A stretch of DNA of 64,000 bases from Thioalkalivibrio sp. ALJ3. GTDB lineage: Bacteria; Pseudomonadota; Gammaproteobacteria; Ectothiorhodospirales; Ectothiorhodospiraceae. The position numbers were made by a program, and so were the translations under genes. Below are positions 56,306 to 63,526 of this stretch, piece by piece; positions within the stretch are counted from its first letter, which is position 1, and every line of letters starts with the position of its first letter. The notes under the pieces are model-generated. The model ran no database searches and was not told where the DNA came from. It saw nothing but the letters and a program-made list of their open reading frames with translations. The DNA lies in the NCBI RefSeq assembly GCF_000377205.1, contig NZ_KB897908.1, positions 62,001 through 126,000 on the forward strand, given 5' to 3'.

Positions 56306-58021
56306 ATGGAATTGATTACGCCTTATGGCGATGTGCTCTGCGAGCGCTATGTGGACGAGGCGACGGCCCGCGAATTGAGGGAAGCGGCGCGGGATATGCC
56401 CTCCTGGGACCTGACCCTGCGCCAGCAGTGTGACGCAGAGCTGCTGCTGAATGGGGGTTTCTCCCCGCTGACGGGCTTCATGGGCCCGGCGGACTACGAC
56501 GGCGTGCTCGAGAACATGCGCCTGGCCGACGGCACGCTGTGGCCGATGCCGATCGCGCTGGATGTGACCGAAGCCTTCGCCGCGCAGGTGGAGGAGGGCA
56601 GCCGCATCGCCCTGCGCGATGACGAGGGTATGCTCGTCGCGGTGATGGACGTGGAGCATCGCTGGACGCCCGATCGCACTCGCGAGGCGGAACAGGTATT
56701 TGGCACTCGCGATACCGTGCACCCGGGCGTCAACGAGCTGTTGCATCGCACGGGCCCCGTCTATCTGGGCGGCACGCTGCATGGTCTCGAGGCCCCGGTC
56801 CACCACGACTTTCGCAACTACCGCTACAGCCCGAGAGAGCTGCGCGAATACTTCCAGAAGCTCGGCTGGAGCCGCGTAGTCGCCTTCCAGACGCGTAACC
56901 CCATGCACCGCGCCCAGGTGGAGCTCACCCGGCGCGCCGTGCGCCAGACCGAGGCCAACCTGCTGATTCATCCGGTAGTGGGCGTGACCGCCCCGGGCGA
57001 CGTGGATCATTACGCCCGCGTGCGCTGTTACGAGCATGTGCTGCGTCAGGCCCCGGAGCAGACCACCCAGCTGAGCCTCTTGCCGCTGGCGATGCGCATG
57101 GGCGGCCCGCGTGAGGCCCTGTGGCACGCGATCATCCGCCGCAACTACGGCTGCACGCACATGATCGTCGGCCGCGACCATGCCAGCCCCGATGCAGGCC
57201 CGGACGAGCAGGCCTTCTACGGCCCCTATGAGGCACAGGAACTGATTCAGCACCATGCCGACGAGATCGGCATCGAAATGGTCCCTTTCCAGGCCATGAC
57301 CTACGTGCAGGATCGGGCGGACTTCGTGCCGGCCGACGAGGTGCGCGAGGGCGAACACACCCTCAGCCTCCCCAGCTCGGAATTCCGCCGCCGCCTGCGC
57401 GAAGGTCTGGAGATCCCGGAATGGTTCTCCTACCCGGAGGTAGTGCAGGAGCTTCGCCGCAGCTTCCCGCCGCGCGACCGCCAGGGCTTCACCGTGTTCT
57501 TCACCGGCCTGTCCGGTTCAGGCAAGTCCACCATGGCCAACGCCCTGCGGGTCAAGCTGATGGAACTGGGCGGGCGCGCCGTCACGCTGCTGGATGGCGA
57601 TATCGTGCGCAAGGAGCTCTCCAGCGAGCTCGGCTTCTCCAGGGAGCACCGCGACATCAACGTCCAGCGCATCGGCTTTGTTGCCAGCGAGATCACCAAG
57701 AATGGCGGCTGCGCCATCTGCGCACCCATCGCGCCGTACACCGACATGCGCCGCCGCGTGCGCGAACGCATCGAGCGGGTAGGGGGCTTTATCGAAGTCC
57801 ACGTCGCCACGCCCCTGGACACCTGCGAGGCCCGCGACCGCAAGGGCCTCTACGCCAAGGCCCGCGCCGGTATCATCAAGGAATTCACCGGCATCGACGA
57901 CCCCTACCAGGAGCCGCAAAACCCCGAGCTGCGCCTCGACACCCGCGAGATGACTCCGGACGAAGCCGCCCACCGCATTCTGCTCAAGCTGGAGGCCATG
58001 GGGTTCATCCGTAACCCTTAG
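56306..58021 (+). CDS. Bifunctional ATP sulfurylase/APS kinase
   Basis: Makes adenylylsulfate from sulfate and ATP, then PAPS. Sat domain, residues about 1-390: LNGGFSPLTGFM, the nucleotide-binding QTRNPMHRAQ and IVGRDHASP. CysC domain, about 395-571: P-loop FFTGLSGSGKST near residue 400, LDGDIVRKEL, DINVQRIGFVA and GLYAKARAG. The fused Sat-CysC order is known from several bacteria. In this exopolysaccharide context PAPS may feed a sulfotransferase, although general sulfate assimilation is equally possible. Confidence 0.94.
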   Translation: MELITPYGDVLCERYVDEATARELREAARDMPSWDLTLRQQCDAELLLNGGFSPLTGFMGPADYDGVLENMRLADGTLWPMPIALDVTEAFAAQVEEGSRIALRDDEGMLVAVMDVEHRWTPDRTREAEQVFGTRDTVHPGVNELLHRTGPVYLGGTLHGLEAPVHHDFRNYRYSPRELREYFQKLGWSRVVAFQTRNPMHRAQVELTRRAVRQTEANLLIHPVVGVTAPGDVDHYARVRCYEHVLRQAPEQTTQLSLLPLAMRMGGPREALWHAIIRRNYGCTHMIVGRDHASPDAGPDEQAFYGPYEAQELIQHHADEIGIEMVPFQAMTYVQDRADFVPADEVREGEHTLSLPSSEFRRRLREGLEIPEWFSYPEVVQELRRSFPPRDRQGFTVFFTGLSGSGKSTMANALRVKLMELGGRAVTLLDGDIVRKELSSELGFSREHRDINVQRIGFVASEITKNGGCAICAPIAPYTDMRRRVRERIERVGGFIEVHVATPLDTCEARDRKGLYAKARAGIIKEFTGIDDPYQEPQNPELRLDTREMTPDEAAHRILLKLEAMGFIRNP

Positions 58022-58026
58022 CGCAC

Positions 58027-58052
58027 GATCGGCCAGGGGGCTGGCCTCCTAC
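58027..58052. repeat. Single REP arm after sat-cysC
   Basis: GATCGGCCAGGGGGCTGGCCTCCTAC, one GGCCAG-type arm without a partner, starting six bases after the stop. Confidence 0.8.
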
Positions 58053-58134
58053 AGGGGGCACAAGGAGCGTTCGCCAATCTGCCGCATCGATGCTAAATTC
58101 GTAAAACGAACCATCGATCGATCAAGGTGCTGTA

Positions 58135-58341
58135 ATGGAAGCCCTCACCATCTCTCCGAAATATCAGGTCGTCATCCCCAAGGCGGTACGCGAGGCGCTG
58201 CATCTTCGTGCGGGCCAGAAGGTTCAGATTGTCGCGTACGACGACCGCATCGAACTGATTCCCGAACGGCGTATGAGCGAGATGCGGGGGTTCCTCAAGG
58301 GCATTGCCCCAGACATCCCGCGCGACGGAGACCGCGTGTGA
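58135..58341 (+). CDS. AbrB/MazE-like (VapB) antitoxin
   Basis: A 68-residue swapped-hairpin DNA-binding protein: LTISPKYQVVIPKAVREALHL is the AbrB-type fold, and the C-terminal half (MRGFLKGIAPDIPRDGDR) would wrap the toxin. The stop overlaps the toxin's GTG by four bases, and the pair is likely autoregulated. A TATA-like stretch (CTAAATTCGTAAAACGA) lies upstream. Confidence 0.92.
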   Translation: MEALTISPKYQVVIPKAVREALHLRAGQKVQIVAYDDRIELIPERRMSEMRGFLKGIAPDIPRDGDRV

Positions 58342-58718
58342 ACGTGGTCGATTCGTCCGCGTGGCTGGAATACTTTGCCGACGGCCCCAATGCCGATGTG
58401 TTTGCAGATGCAATCGAGACCACGGCAGAACTGATCGTGCCCACAATCAGCCTCTACGAAGTCTTCAAACGGGTACTCCAGCAACGAGGCGAGGCGGCGG
58501 CCCTGCAGGCCGCCGCACTGATGCAGCAGGGCGAACTCGTCGAACTCACGGGGCCTTTGGCGCTGTCCGCCGCCAGCCTTGGCAACCAGCACCGTCTCCC
58601 GCTCGCCGACAGCATTATCTACGCCACCGCGCGCGCCCATCAGGCCGATCTCTGGACCCAGGACGCGGATTTCGACGGGCTTCCGGCCGTTCACTACATC
58701 CCGAGGCATCCCCTGTAG
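58338..58718 (+). CDS. vapC: PIN-domain (VapC-like) toxin
   Basis: A 126-residue RNase toxin. The PIN acidic residues appear in NVVDSSAWLEYF, SLYEVFKRV, LADSIIYATA and TQDADFDGL. The GTG start overlaps the antitoxin stop. The stop TAG is provided by the GTAGGAG edge of a REP arm, and the last residues (RHPL) may be influenced by it. Confidence 0.92.
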   Translation: MNVVDSSAWLEYFADGPNADVFADAIETTAELIVPTISLYEVFKRVLQQRGEAAALQAAALMQQGELVELTGPLALSAASLGNQHRLPLADSIIYATARAHQADLWTQDADFDGLPAVHYIPRHPL

Positions 58719-58830
58719 GAGGCCAGCCCTCTGGCCGATGGGGTGTTGGACATATCCAATCGGCCAGGGGGCTGGCCTCCTACGATGGGTCCCGGGCATC
58801 CTGTAGGAGCGCAGCCCCCTGCGCGATGGG
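58715..58830. repeat. REP pair plus single arm before the RAYT gene
   Basis: A GGCCAG/GGCCAG pair at 58715-58783 and a lone GCGCAG arm at 58803-58830. The transposase gene follows 115 bases later. Confidence 0.9.
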
Positions 58831-58945
58831 AAGCCAGACAAAGCCCCAACGACCAGAACCTGGTTCATGGCCAGCCGAAGAGAACACCAGACAACCCCCA
58901 CCCGCCCCTCGGCGAACACACCAATCCGACAACGGGAGCGATGCC

Positions 58946-59389
58946 ATGGATGGCAAACCTCACGCTCAGGCCCTGCGCCGTGGCCGCTATTCCGAGCCCG
59001 GGCGCATCTACCTCATCACCACCGTCACGCGGGATCGCACACCGGTGTTCCGCGATTTCACCGCCGCCCGTGCACTGGTCGCTACGCTGCGCCACGCGCA
59101 ATCGCTCGGGCATGCGGATACGCTGGCGTATGTGGTGATGCCCGATCATCTGCACTGGCTGATGACGCTCGGCGACAACATGTCCCTGTCCACCGTCGTG
59201 CGGTCGGTCAAGGCAGTCACCGCCCGCAGGCTCGGGCGAGCGCTCTGGCAGCCCGGGTTCCACGATCACGCGGTACGCCGCGAAGAAGACCTGACGGCGC
59301 TGGCCCGCTATATCGCCGCCAATCCCTTGCGTGCCGGTTTGGTGCGCAACCTGGGTGACTATCCTCACTGGGACGCGATCTGGCTTTGA
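58946..59389 (+). CDS. REP-associated tyrosine transposase (RAYT)
   Basis: A 147-residue HUH/Y1-type single-strand nuclease of the TnpA-REP group. It has YLITTVTRDRTPVF, the HxH motif in VMPDHLHWLM (H68, H70), and the catalytic tyrosine in LARYIAANPLRAGLV (Y122). The ATG sits behind a GGGAG site. RAYTs are thought to bind and spread REP sequences; here the gene is flanked on both sides by the same GTAGGAG family, which strongly suggests it is the family's mobiliser. It is a single-copy domesticated gene type and not an insertion sequence with its own inverted ends. Confidence 0.93.
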   Translation: MDGKPHAQALRRGRYSEPGRIYLITTVTRDRTPVFRDFTAARALVATLRHAQSLGHADTLAYVVMPDHLHWLMTLGDNMSLSTVVRSVKAVTARRLGRALWQPGFHDHAVRREEDLTALARYIAANPLRAGLVRNLGDYPHWDAIWL

Positions 59390-59413
59390 TCGGTGGGGTT
59401 GCGCCGAACGCCC

Positions 59414-59611
59414 AATCGGCCAGAGGGCTGGCCTCCTACACGGGGGTCGGGTTGCTGTAGGAGCGCAGCCCTGTGCGCGATGGGGTGGTGGTGATGCCCC
59501 GATCGGCCAGGGGGCTGGCCTCCTACAGGGGGTGTTCGATTGTTGTAGGAGCGCAGCCCCCTGCGCGATGCGGCGCCGGGTATACCCCCAATCGGCCCGA
59601 GGCCGCCCCCT
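59414..59611. repeat. REP cluster downstream of the RAYT gene
   Basis: A single arm at 59414-59439, a full pair at 59457-59526, and a GCGCAG arm at 59545 with a decayed partner ending near 59611. This fills most of the 297-base gap to the next gene. Confidence 0.9.
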
Positions 59612-59633
59612 GCATCGTGGTGCTTATCCTGGG

Positions 59634-59662
59634 TATAATCTAGTCTAGTCAATTAAACTAAG
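59634..59662 (+). promoter_or_regulatory. Promoter/operator of the Phd-PIN pair
   Basis: A consensus TATAAT at 59634-59639 is followed by an AT-rich, partly symmetric stretch (CTAGTCTAGTCAATTAAACTA) that contrasts sharply with the GC-rich surroundings. It is the likely autoregulatory site. No good -35 box is seen. Confidence 0.55.
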
Positions 59663-59686
59663 TCGGATACCGGTGCGAGGGCAGAC

Positions 59687-59947
59687 ATGAACGAGACGGT
59701 AAACATCCATGAGGCCAAGACGCATTTGTCCCGCCTGCTGGACAAGGTTAGCCGGGGCGAGCCGGTGGTGATCGCTCGGGCCGGCAAGCCGATTGCCCGC
59801 CTTACGCGTGTCGAGGCCCCGGTACCGGCTGTGGCCAGCCGCGTCGGTTTCCTCAAAGGGCAGGTGAGTGTGCCGGACGACTTCGAACGGATGGGCGAGG
59901 AGGCCATTGTCGAGGCGTTCGAGGGCGACGATGCATCTCCTTCTTGA
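59687..59947 (+). CDS. Phd/YefM-type antitoxin
   Basis: An 86-residue protein with the Phd signature VNIHEAKTHLSRLLDKVSRGEPVVIARAGKPIARL. The C-terminal tail (ERMGEEAIVEAFEG) would neutralise the toxin. It overlaps the PIN gene by 17 bases, and the pair is probably autoregulated through the AT-rich site upstream. Confidence 0.93.
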   Translation: MNETVNIHEAKTHLSRLLDKVSRGEPVVIARAGKPIARLTRVEAPVPAVASRVGFLKGQVSVPDDFERMGEEAIVEAFEGDDASPS

Positions 59948-60317
59948 TACGCACATCCTCCTGTGGGCGGCTGCCGATTCCCCACGGCTGCCTTCCGAGG
60001 CGCGCGAGCTAATCCTCAACCCTGAGTATGACCTCGCGTACAGTGCCGCCAGCCTGTGGGAAGTCACCATCAAGAGGGGCCTCGGGCGTAGCGACTTCGT
60101 CGTCGAGCCAGCTGTCCTGCGACGGGAGCTTCGCGAGCACGGCTATACGGAACTACCCATCGACGGGACCCATGCGCTGGCGGTGGGCCACTTGCCGGAG
60201 ATCCACAAGGACCCGTTCGACCGGATCCTGATTGCCCAGGCCGAGTCCGAAGGCTACCTCCTGCTCACCAGCGACACCCGCCTGGCCCAGTACCCAGGCC
60301 CCATCCGCCTGGTGTAA
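59931..60317 (+). CDS. vapC: PIN-domain toxin of the Phd pair
   Basis: A 128-residue PIN protein: LLLDTHILLWAAAD, AASLWEVTIK, KDPFDRILIAQA and LTSDTRLAQY carry the acidic residues. This LDTHILLW subclass is typically paired with Phd-like antitoxins, as here. The ATG lies inside the antitoxin gene. Confidence 0.93.
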   Translation: MHLLLDTHILLWAAADSPRLPSEARELILNPEYDLAYSAASLWEVTIKRGLGRSDFVVEPAVLRRELREHGYTELPIDGTHALAVGHLPEIHKDPFDRILIAQAESEGYLLLTSDTRLAQYPGPIRLV

Positions 60318-60340
60318 GCGACAACCCGTCACCCTCTGCT

Positions 60341-60410
60341 GTAGGAGCGCAGCCCTCTGCGCGATGGGGCGGTGGTGATGTCCCAATCGGCCAGGGGGCT
60401 GGCCTCCTAC
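60341..60410. repeat. REP pair upstream of the third toxin-antitoxin pair
   Basis: GCGCAG-type left arm and GGCCAG-type right arm. The right edge CTCCTAC ends six bases before the TATAAT of the next operon, so REP bases form that promoter's -35 region. Confidence 0.9.
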
Positions 60411-60416
60411 AGGTGC

Positions 60417-60441
60417 TATAATCGGTACTCAAATCGGTACT
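60417..60441 (+). promoter_or_regulatory. Promoter and direct-repeat operator of the third TA pair
   Basis: TATAAT at 60417-60422 overlaps the first of two exact ATCGGTACT repeats (60421-60429 and 60433-60441) spaced by three bases. The ribosome site GGAGGG follows directly. The repeats are the probable antitoxin-binding operator. Confidence 0.65.
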
Positions 60442-60450
60442 GGAGGGTGT

Positions 60451-60726
60451 ATGGAGAATGTGATTTCGGCGCAGGAGATCAAGCGGCGCGGCATTAGCGC
60501 GGTGGATCGGGCGCTGGAGAAGGGGCCGGTGCACGTGATCCAGCGCAATCGTCCGCGTTACGTGATCCTGAGCGAGGAGTCCTACCAGCGTTTGGCGGCG
60601 GGCGTAGAGGCCCGGGGGCACCTGTGGCACCGGTTGCTGGAAGACGATGCAACGCCGGCTGCACCCCGAAGCCGGGAGGATCTGGACCGTGAATTGCAAT
60701 CGGAGCGCGAAGGCTGGTCCGATTGA
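60451..60726 (+). CDS. Antitoxin, Phd/RelB-like
   Basis: A 91-residue protein with a Phd-like N-terminus (ISAQEIKRRGISAVDRALEKG, VHVIQRNRPRYVILSEESYQRL) and an acidic helical C-terminal part. TGATG overlap with the next gene indicates coupled translation with the PIN toxin. Confidence 0.88.
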   Translation: MENVISAQEIKRRGISAVDRALEKGPVHVIQRNRPRYVILSEESYQRLAAGVEARGHLWHRLLEDDATPAAPRSREDLDRELQSEREGWSD

Positions 60727-61139
60727 TGCTGGCATTCCTGGATGCCAGTGCCATCATCTATCTCCTGGAGGGCGATACTCGTACCCGAGAGGCGGTTCGC
60801 CAGGTGCTCAGAAATCTGGAGCAGAGCGACGGCCCTCCGGCGCTGGTGGTCTCCGCCTTGAGCCGCCTGGAATGCCGCGTGCGCCCGCTGCGCGAATCGA
60901 ACACCCCGGTTCTTGAACAACTGGATGCATTTTTCGACGACCCGGGGTTGTCGGTCGTTGCGCTGGATACGGCCATTCTGGACAAAGCGACGGAACTGCG
61001 TGCTCACCATGGACTGCGCACACCCGACGCCATTCAGGCAGCATCCCTGCTCGCAGTCGACCCGCAAGGCGCCTTCGTGACGGGCGATGGCGACTTTGAA
61101 AAGGTACCCGGCCTGCACGTCCACCGGATTCCCCGTTGA
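60726..61139 (+). CDS. vapC: PIN-domain toxin of the third pair
   Basis: A 137-residue PIN protein. Acidic residues lie in LAFLDASAIIYLLEGD, VSALSRLECRV, LRTPDAIQAASLL and VTGDGDFEKV. ATG 60726 overlaps the antitoxin TGA; a TTG one codon earlier is possible. Confidence 0.92.
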   Translation: MLAFLDASAIIYLLEGDTRTREAVRQVLRNLEQSDGPPALVVSALSRLECRVRPLRESNTPVLEQLDAFFDDPGLSVVALDTAILDKATELRAHHGLRTPDAIQAASLLAVDPQGAFVTGDGDFEKVPGLHVHRIPR

Positions 61140-61177
61140 CCCGTAAACGCCCCTACGGCCGCATCCCGACCGAAAAT

Positions 61178-61354
61178 GTAGGAGGCCAGCCCCCTGGCCG
61201 ATTTGGGCGTTGGACAGGCCCCATCGGCCAGAGCGCCAGCCACCACCAATGCCGCGCCACCCCCCAAACCTTGAGCCCAACCCCCCAACCATGCTCCAAT
61301 CCGCGTTCAACCACTGAACGCACCACCCTGTAGGAGGCCAGCCCCCTGGCCGAT
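61178..61354. repeat. Decayed REP pair and single REP arm
   Basis: A degraded pair at 61178-61242 and a lone GGCCAG arm at 61330-61354, separated by C-rich low-complexity sequence with no gene. Similar C-rich sequence continues to 61460. Confidence 0.75.
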
Positions 61355-61460
61355 CACCCTTGAGCCAAGCAGCCAACCTCCTGCAGAGCAACACCCCAAC
61401 GGAACCCAACCCCAGTGACCCCCGGCCCCACCACCCCCTGCGCCCAGCAACAATCCCCCT

Positions 61461-61703
61461 GTAGGAGCGCAGCCCCCTGCGCGATACGGTGTGTCCAGGG
61501 CCCAATCGGCCAGAGGGCTGGCCTCCTACGCAAGACGCCCCCTGTAGGAGCGCAGCCCCCTGCGCGATGGGGCGTGTCCAGGGCCCTCTCGGCCAGAGGG
61601 CTGGCCTCCTACGCATCTCGGGCCCAGTCCCCCTGTAGGAGCGCAGGCCCCTGCGCGATGGGGTGTGTGCAGGGCCCAATCGGCCAGAGGGCTGGCCTCC
61701 TAC
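61461..61703. repeat. Three REP pairs before the ABC transporter
   Basis: Pairs at 61461-61529, 61544-61612 and 61635-61703, each with GCGCAG (or GCGCAGGCC) left arm and GGCCAG right arm. Their spacers share the GTGTCCAGGGCCC or GTGTGCAGGGCCC core, so they arose by tandem duplication. Confidence 0.92.
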
Positions 61704-61734
61704 AGGAAAAGGCTCGCCAACGGAGCCTTGCCTG

Positions 61735-63489
61735 ATGAACACCTGGCGCAAAGCCCTGGCCCTTCTCACCCCCAGGGAAAAGCGCCGCGGCGGGCTCGTG
61801 CTCGGTATGGTCATCGTCATGGCCGTGCTGGAAACCGCCGGTGTCGCCTCGGTCATGCCGTTTCTGAGCGTGCTGGGCAACCCCGAAGTGGTGCAGACCA
61901 ACACGGTGCTCAACGCCCTCTACGATGGCCTCGGTTTTACCTCGGTGGATGCCTTCATCTTCGCGCTGGGCGCGGCCGCCTTCGGGCTGATCCTGTTCTC
62001 TGCCTGCTTCCGCTCGCTCACGCATTACGTGATGAATCGCTTCATCGAGACGCGTCGTCACAGCATCGGCAAGCGGCTGCTGGAAACCTACCTGCGCCAG
62101 CCCTACGCGTTCTTTCTCGATCGCCACAGTGGCGACATGGCCAAGAACATCCTCTCCGAGGTGGACCAGCTCGTACAGAATGTCTTTCGGCCCGGGATGC
62201 AGATGGTCGCCTACAGCGTCGTGCTTCTCGCACTGGTCATCCTGTTGGTGGTGGTCGACCCCTGGCTGGCGTTAGGTGTGGCGGTGGTCATCGGCGGGAT
62301 GTACGCACTCATCTTTGGCAGTGTGCGCGGCCTGCTCGGTAGGGTGGGGCGCGATCGAGCACGCGCCAACCAGGAACGCTTCACTGCCGCCAGCGAGGCC
62401 CTGGGCGGTATCAAGGACATCAAACTGCTCGGCCGCGAGCGCGCCTACCTGTCCCGGTTCGACGGCCCCTCCAGCCGTCAGGCTCGTCACCAAGCCACGA
62501 ACCAGACGCTCAGCGAAGTCCCCAAGTTCATCATCGAGGCTGTCGGATTCGGTGGTGTGATCGCGCTTGCGCTGGTGCTGCTGGCCACCCAGGGTGGCAC
62601 GGACAGCAATGCTCTGGGCGACATCCTGCCGATTCTTGGGCTTTATGCCTTTGCCGGTTACCGACTGCTCCCCGCCGCTCAGTACATCTACAAGGGCTTC
62701 GCCAAATTACGGTTCGGTGGGGCGGCCGTGGACAATGCGTACAACGACCTTTGCCAGGGGGAGGCATTGGCCGAGCTCTATAAACGGGCCCCGGAGCCTC
62801 TGGTCCCACAGCAGATGATTGCTCTGCAAAACATCCACTACACGTACCCGAACGCCGAGCACCCGGCGTTGAAGGGCATCAATCTGGAAATCCCGGTGGG
62901 CACGTCCGTGGGGATCGTCGGTACGTCCGGCTCCGGCAAAACCACGCTGGTCGACGTACTCCTGGGGCTTTTGCGGCCCACTGAGGGGGCGATCGTGGTG
63001 GATGATCAGCCCATCACTGCCGACAATCTGCGCGCGTGGCAGCAGGCGCTGGGCTACGTGCCACAGAACATTTTCCTTACTGATTCCAGCGTGGCCGAGA
63101 ACATCGCGCTGGGTGTCCCTGCCGATCAGATCGACCATGAACAGGTCGAGCGATGCGCCCGTATGGCTCAGGTACACGACTTCATTGTGGGTGAGATGCC
63201 GCAGGGCTACGCCACCTTGGTCGGCGAGCGCGGAGTTCGGCTTTCAGGCGGCCAATTGCAGCGAATCGGCATAGCGCGCGCCCTTTACCACGACCCGCCC
63301 GTACTGGTGTTCGACGAGGCCACAAGCGCCCTGGATACCGAGACTGAGGCGGCACTCATGCAGGCCGTCGAGCGGCTCGCTGCAACCAAGACGCTCATCC
63401 TGATCGCGCATCGTTTGTCCACTGTAGAAAAGTGCAGTCAGGTTGTCTCCTTGTCGTCTGGACACTCAGACGTGCGGACACGGTTGTGA
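61735..63489 (+). CDS. ABC transporter/flippase (PglK/MsbA-like)
   Basis: A 584-residue half-transporter with a six-helix membrane domain (about residues 20-320) fused to an ATPase domain. Walker A is VGTSGSGKTT near residue 398, signature LSGGQLQRIGIARAL, Walker B VLVFDEATSALD and switch AHRLSTVEKC. In this region it is most likely a flippase for lipid-linked sugars or a glycan exporter. The ATG at 61735 follows GGAG; the open frame upstream is REP-derived. Confidence 0.9.
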   Translation: MNTWRKALALLTPREKRRGGLVLGMVIVMAVLETAGVASVMPFLSVLGNPEVVQTNTVLNALYDGLGFTSVDAFIFALGAAAFGLILFSACFRSLTHYVMNRFIETRRHSIGKRLLETYLRQPYAFFLDRHSGDMAKNILSEVDQLVQNVFRPGMQMVAYSVVLLALVILLVVVDPWLALGVAVVIGGMYALIFGSVRGLLGRVGRDRARANQERFTAASEALGGIKDIKLLGRERAYLSRFDGPSSRQARHQATNQTLSEVPKFIIEAVGFGGVIALALVLLATQGGTDSNALGDILPILGLYAFAGYRLLPAAQYIYKGFAKLRFGGAAVDNAYNDLCQGEALAELYKRAPEPLVPQQMIALQNIHYTYPNAEHPALKGINLEIPVGTSVGIVGTSGSGKTTLVDVLLGLLRPTEGAIVVDDQPITADNLRAWQQALGYVPQNIFLTDSSVAENIALGVPADQIDHEQVERCARMAQVHDFIVGEMPQGYATLVGERGVRLSGGQLQRIGIARALYHDPPVLVFDEATSALDTETEAALMQAVERLAATKTLILIAHRLSTVEKCSQVVSLSSGHSDVRTRL

Positions 63490-63526
63490 CAGATCAATCC
63501 ATCCAGCGCATCGGGCTTGCGTGAGC

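Noticed and set aside
53121-61703. A CRISPR array formed by the repeated GTAGGAG units
   Set aside because: Units alternate orientation, spacing is irregular, spacers resemble each other and there are no cas genes; the pattern is REP/BIME.
60582-61913. A 443-codon minus-strand frame through the REP clusters
   Set aside because: It consists largely of translated REP arms (GGQPSGR and SRRGLRSYRG repeats) and overlaps two real genes.
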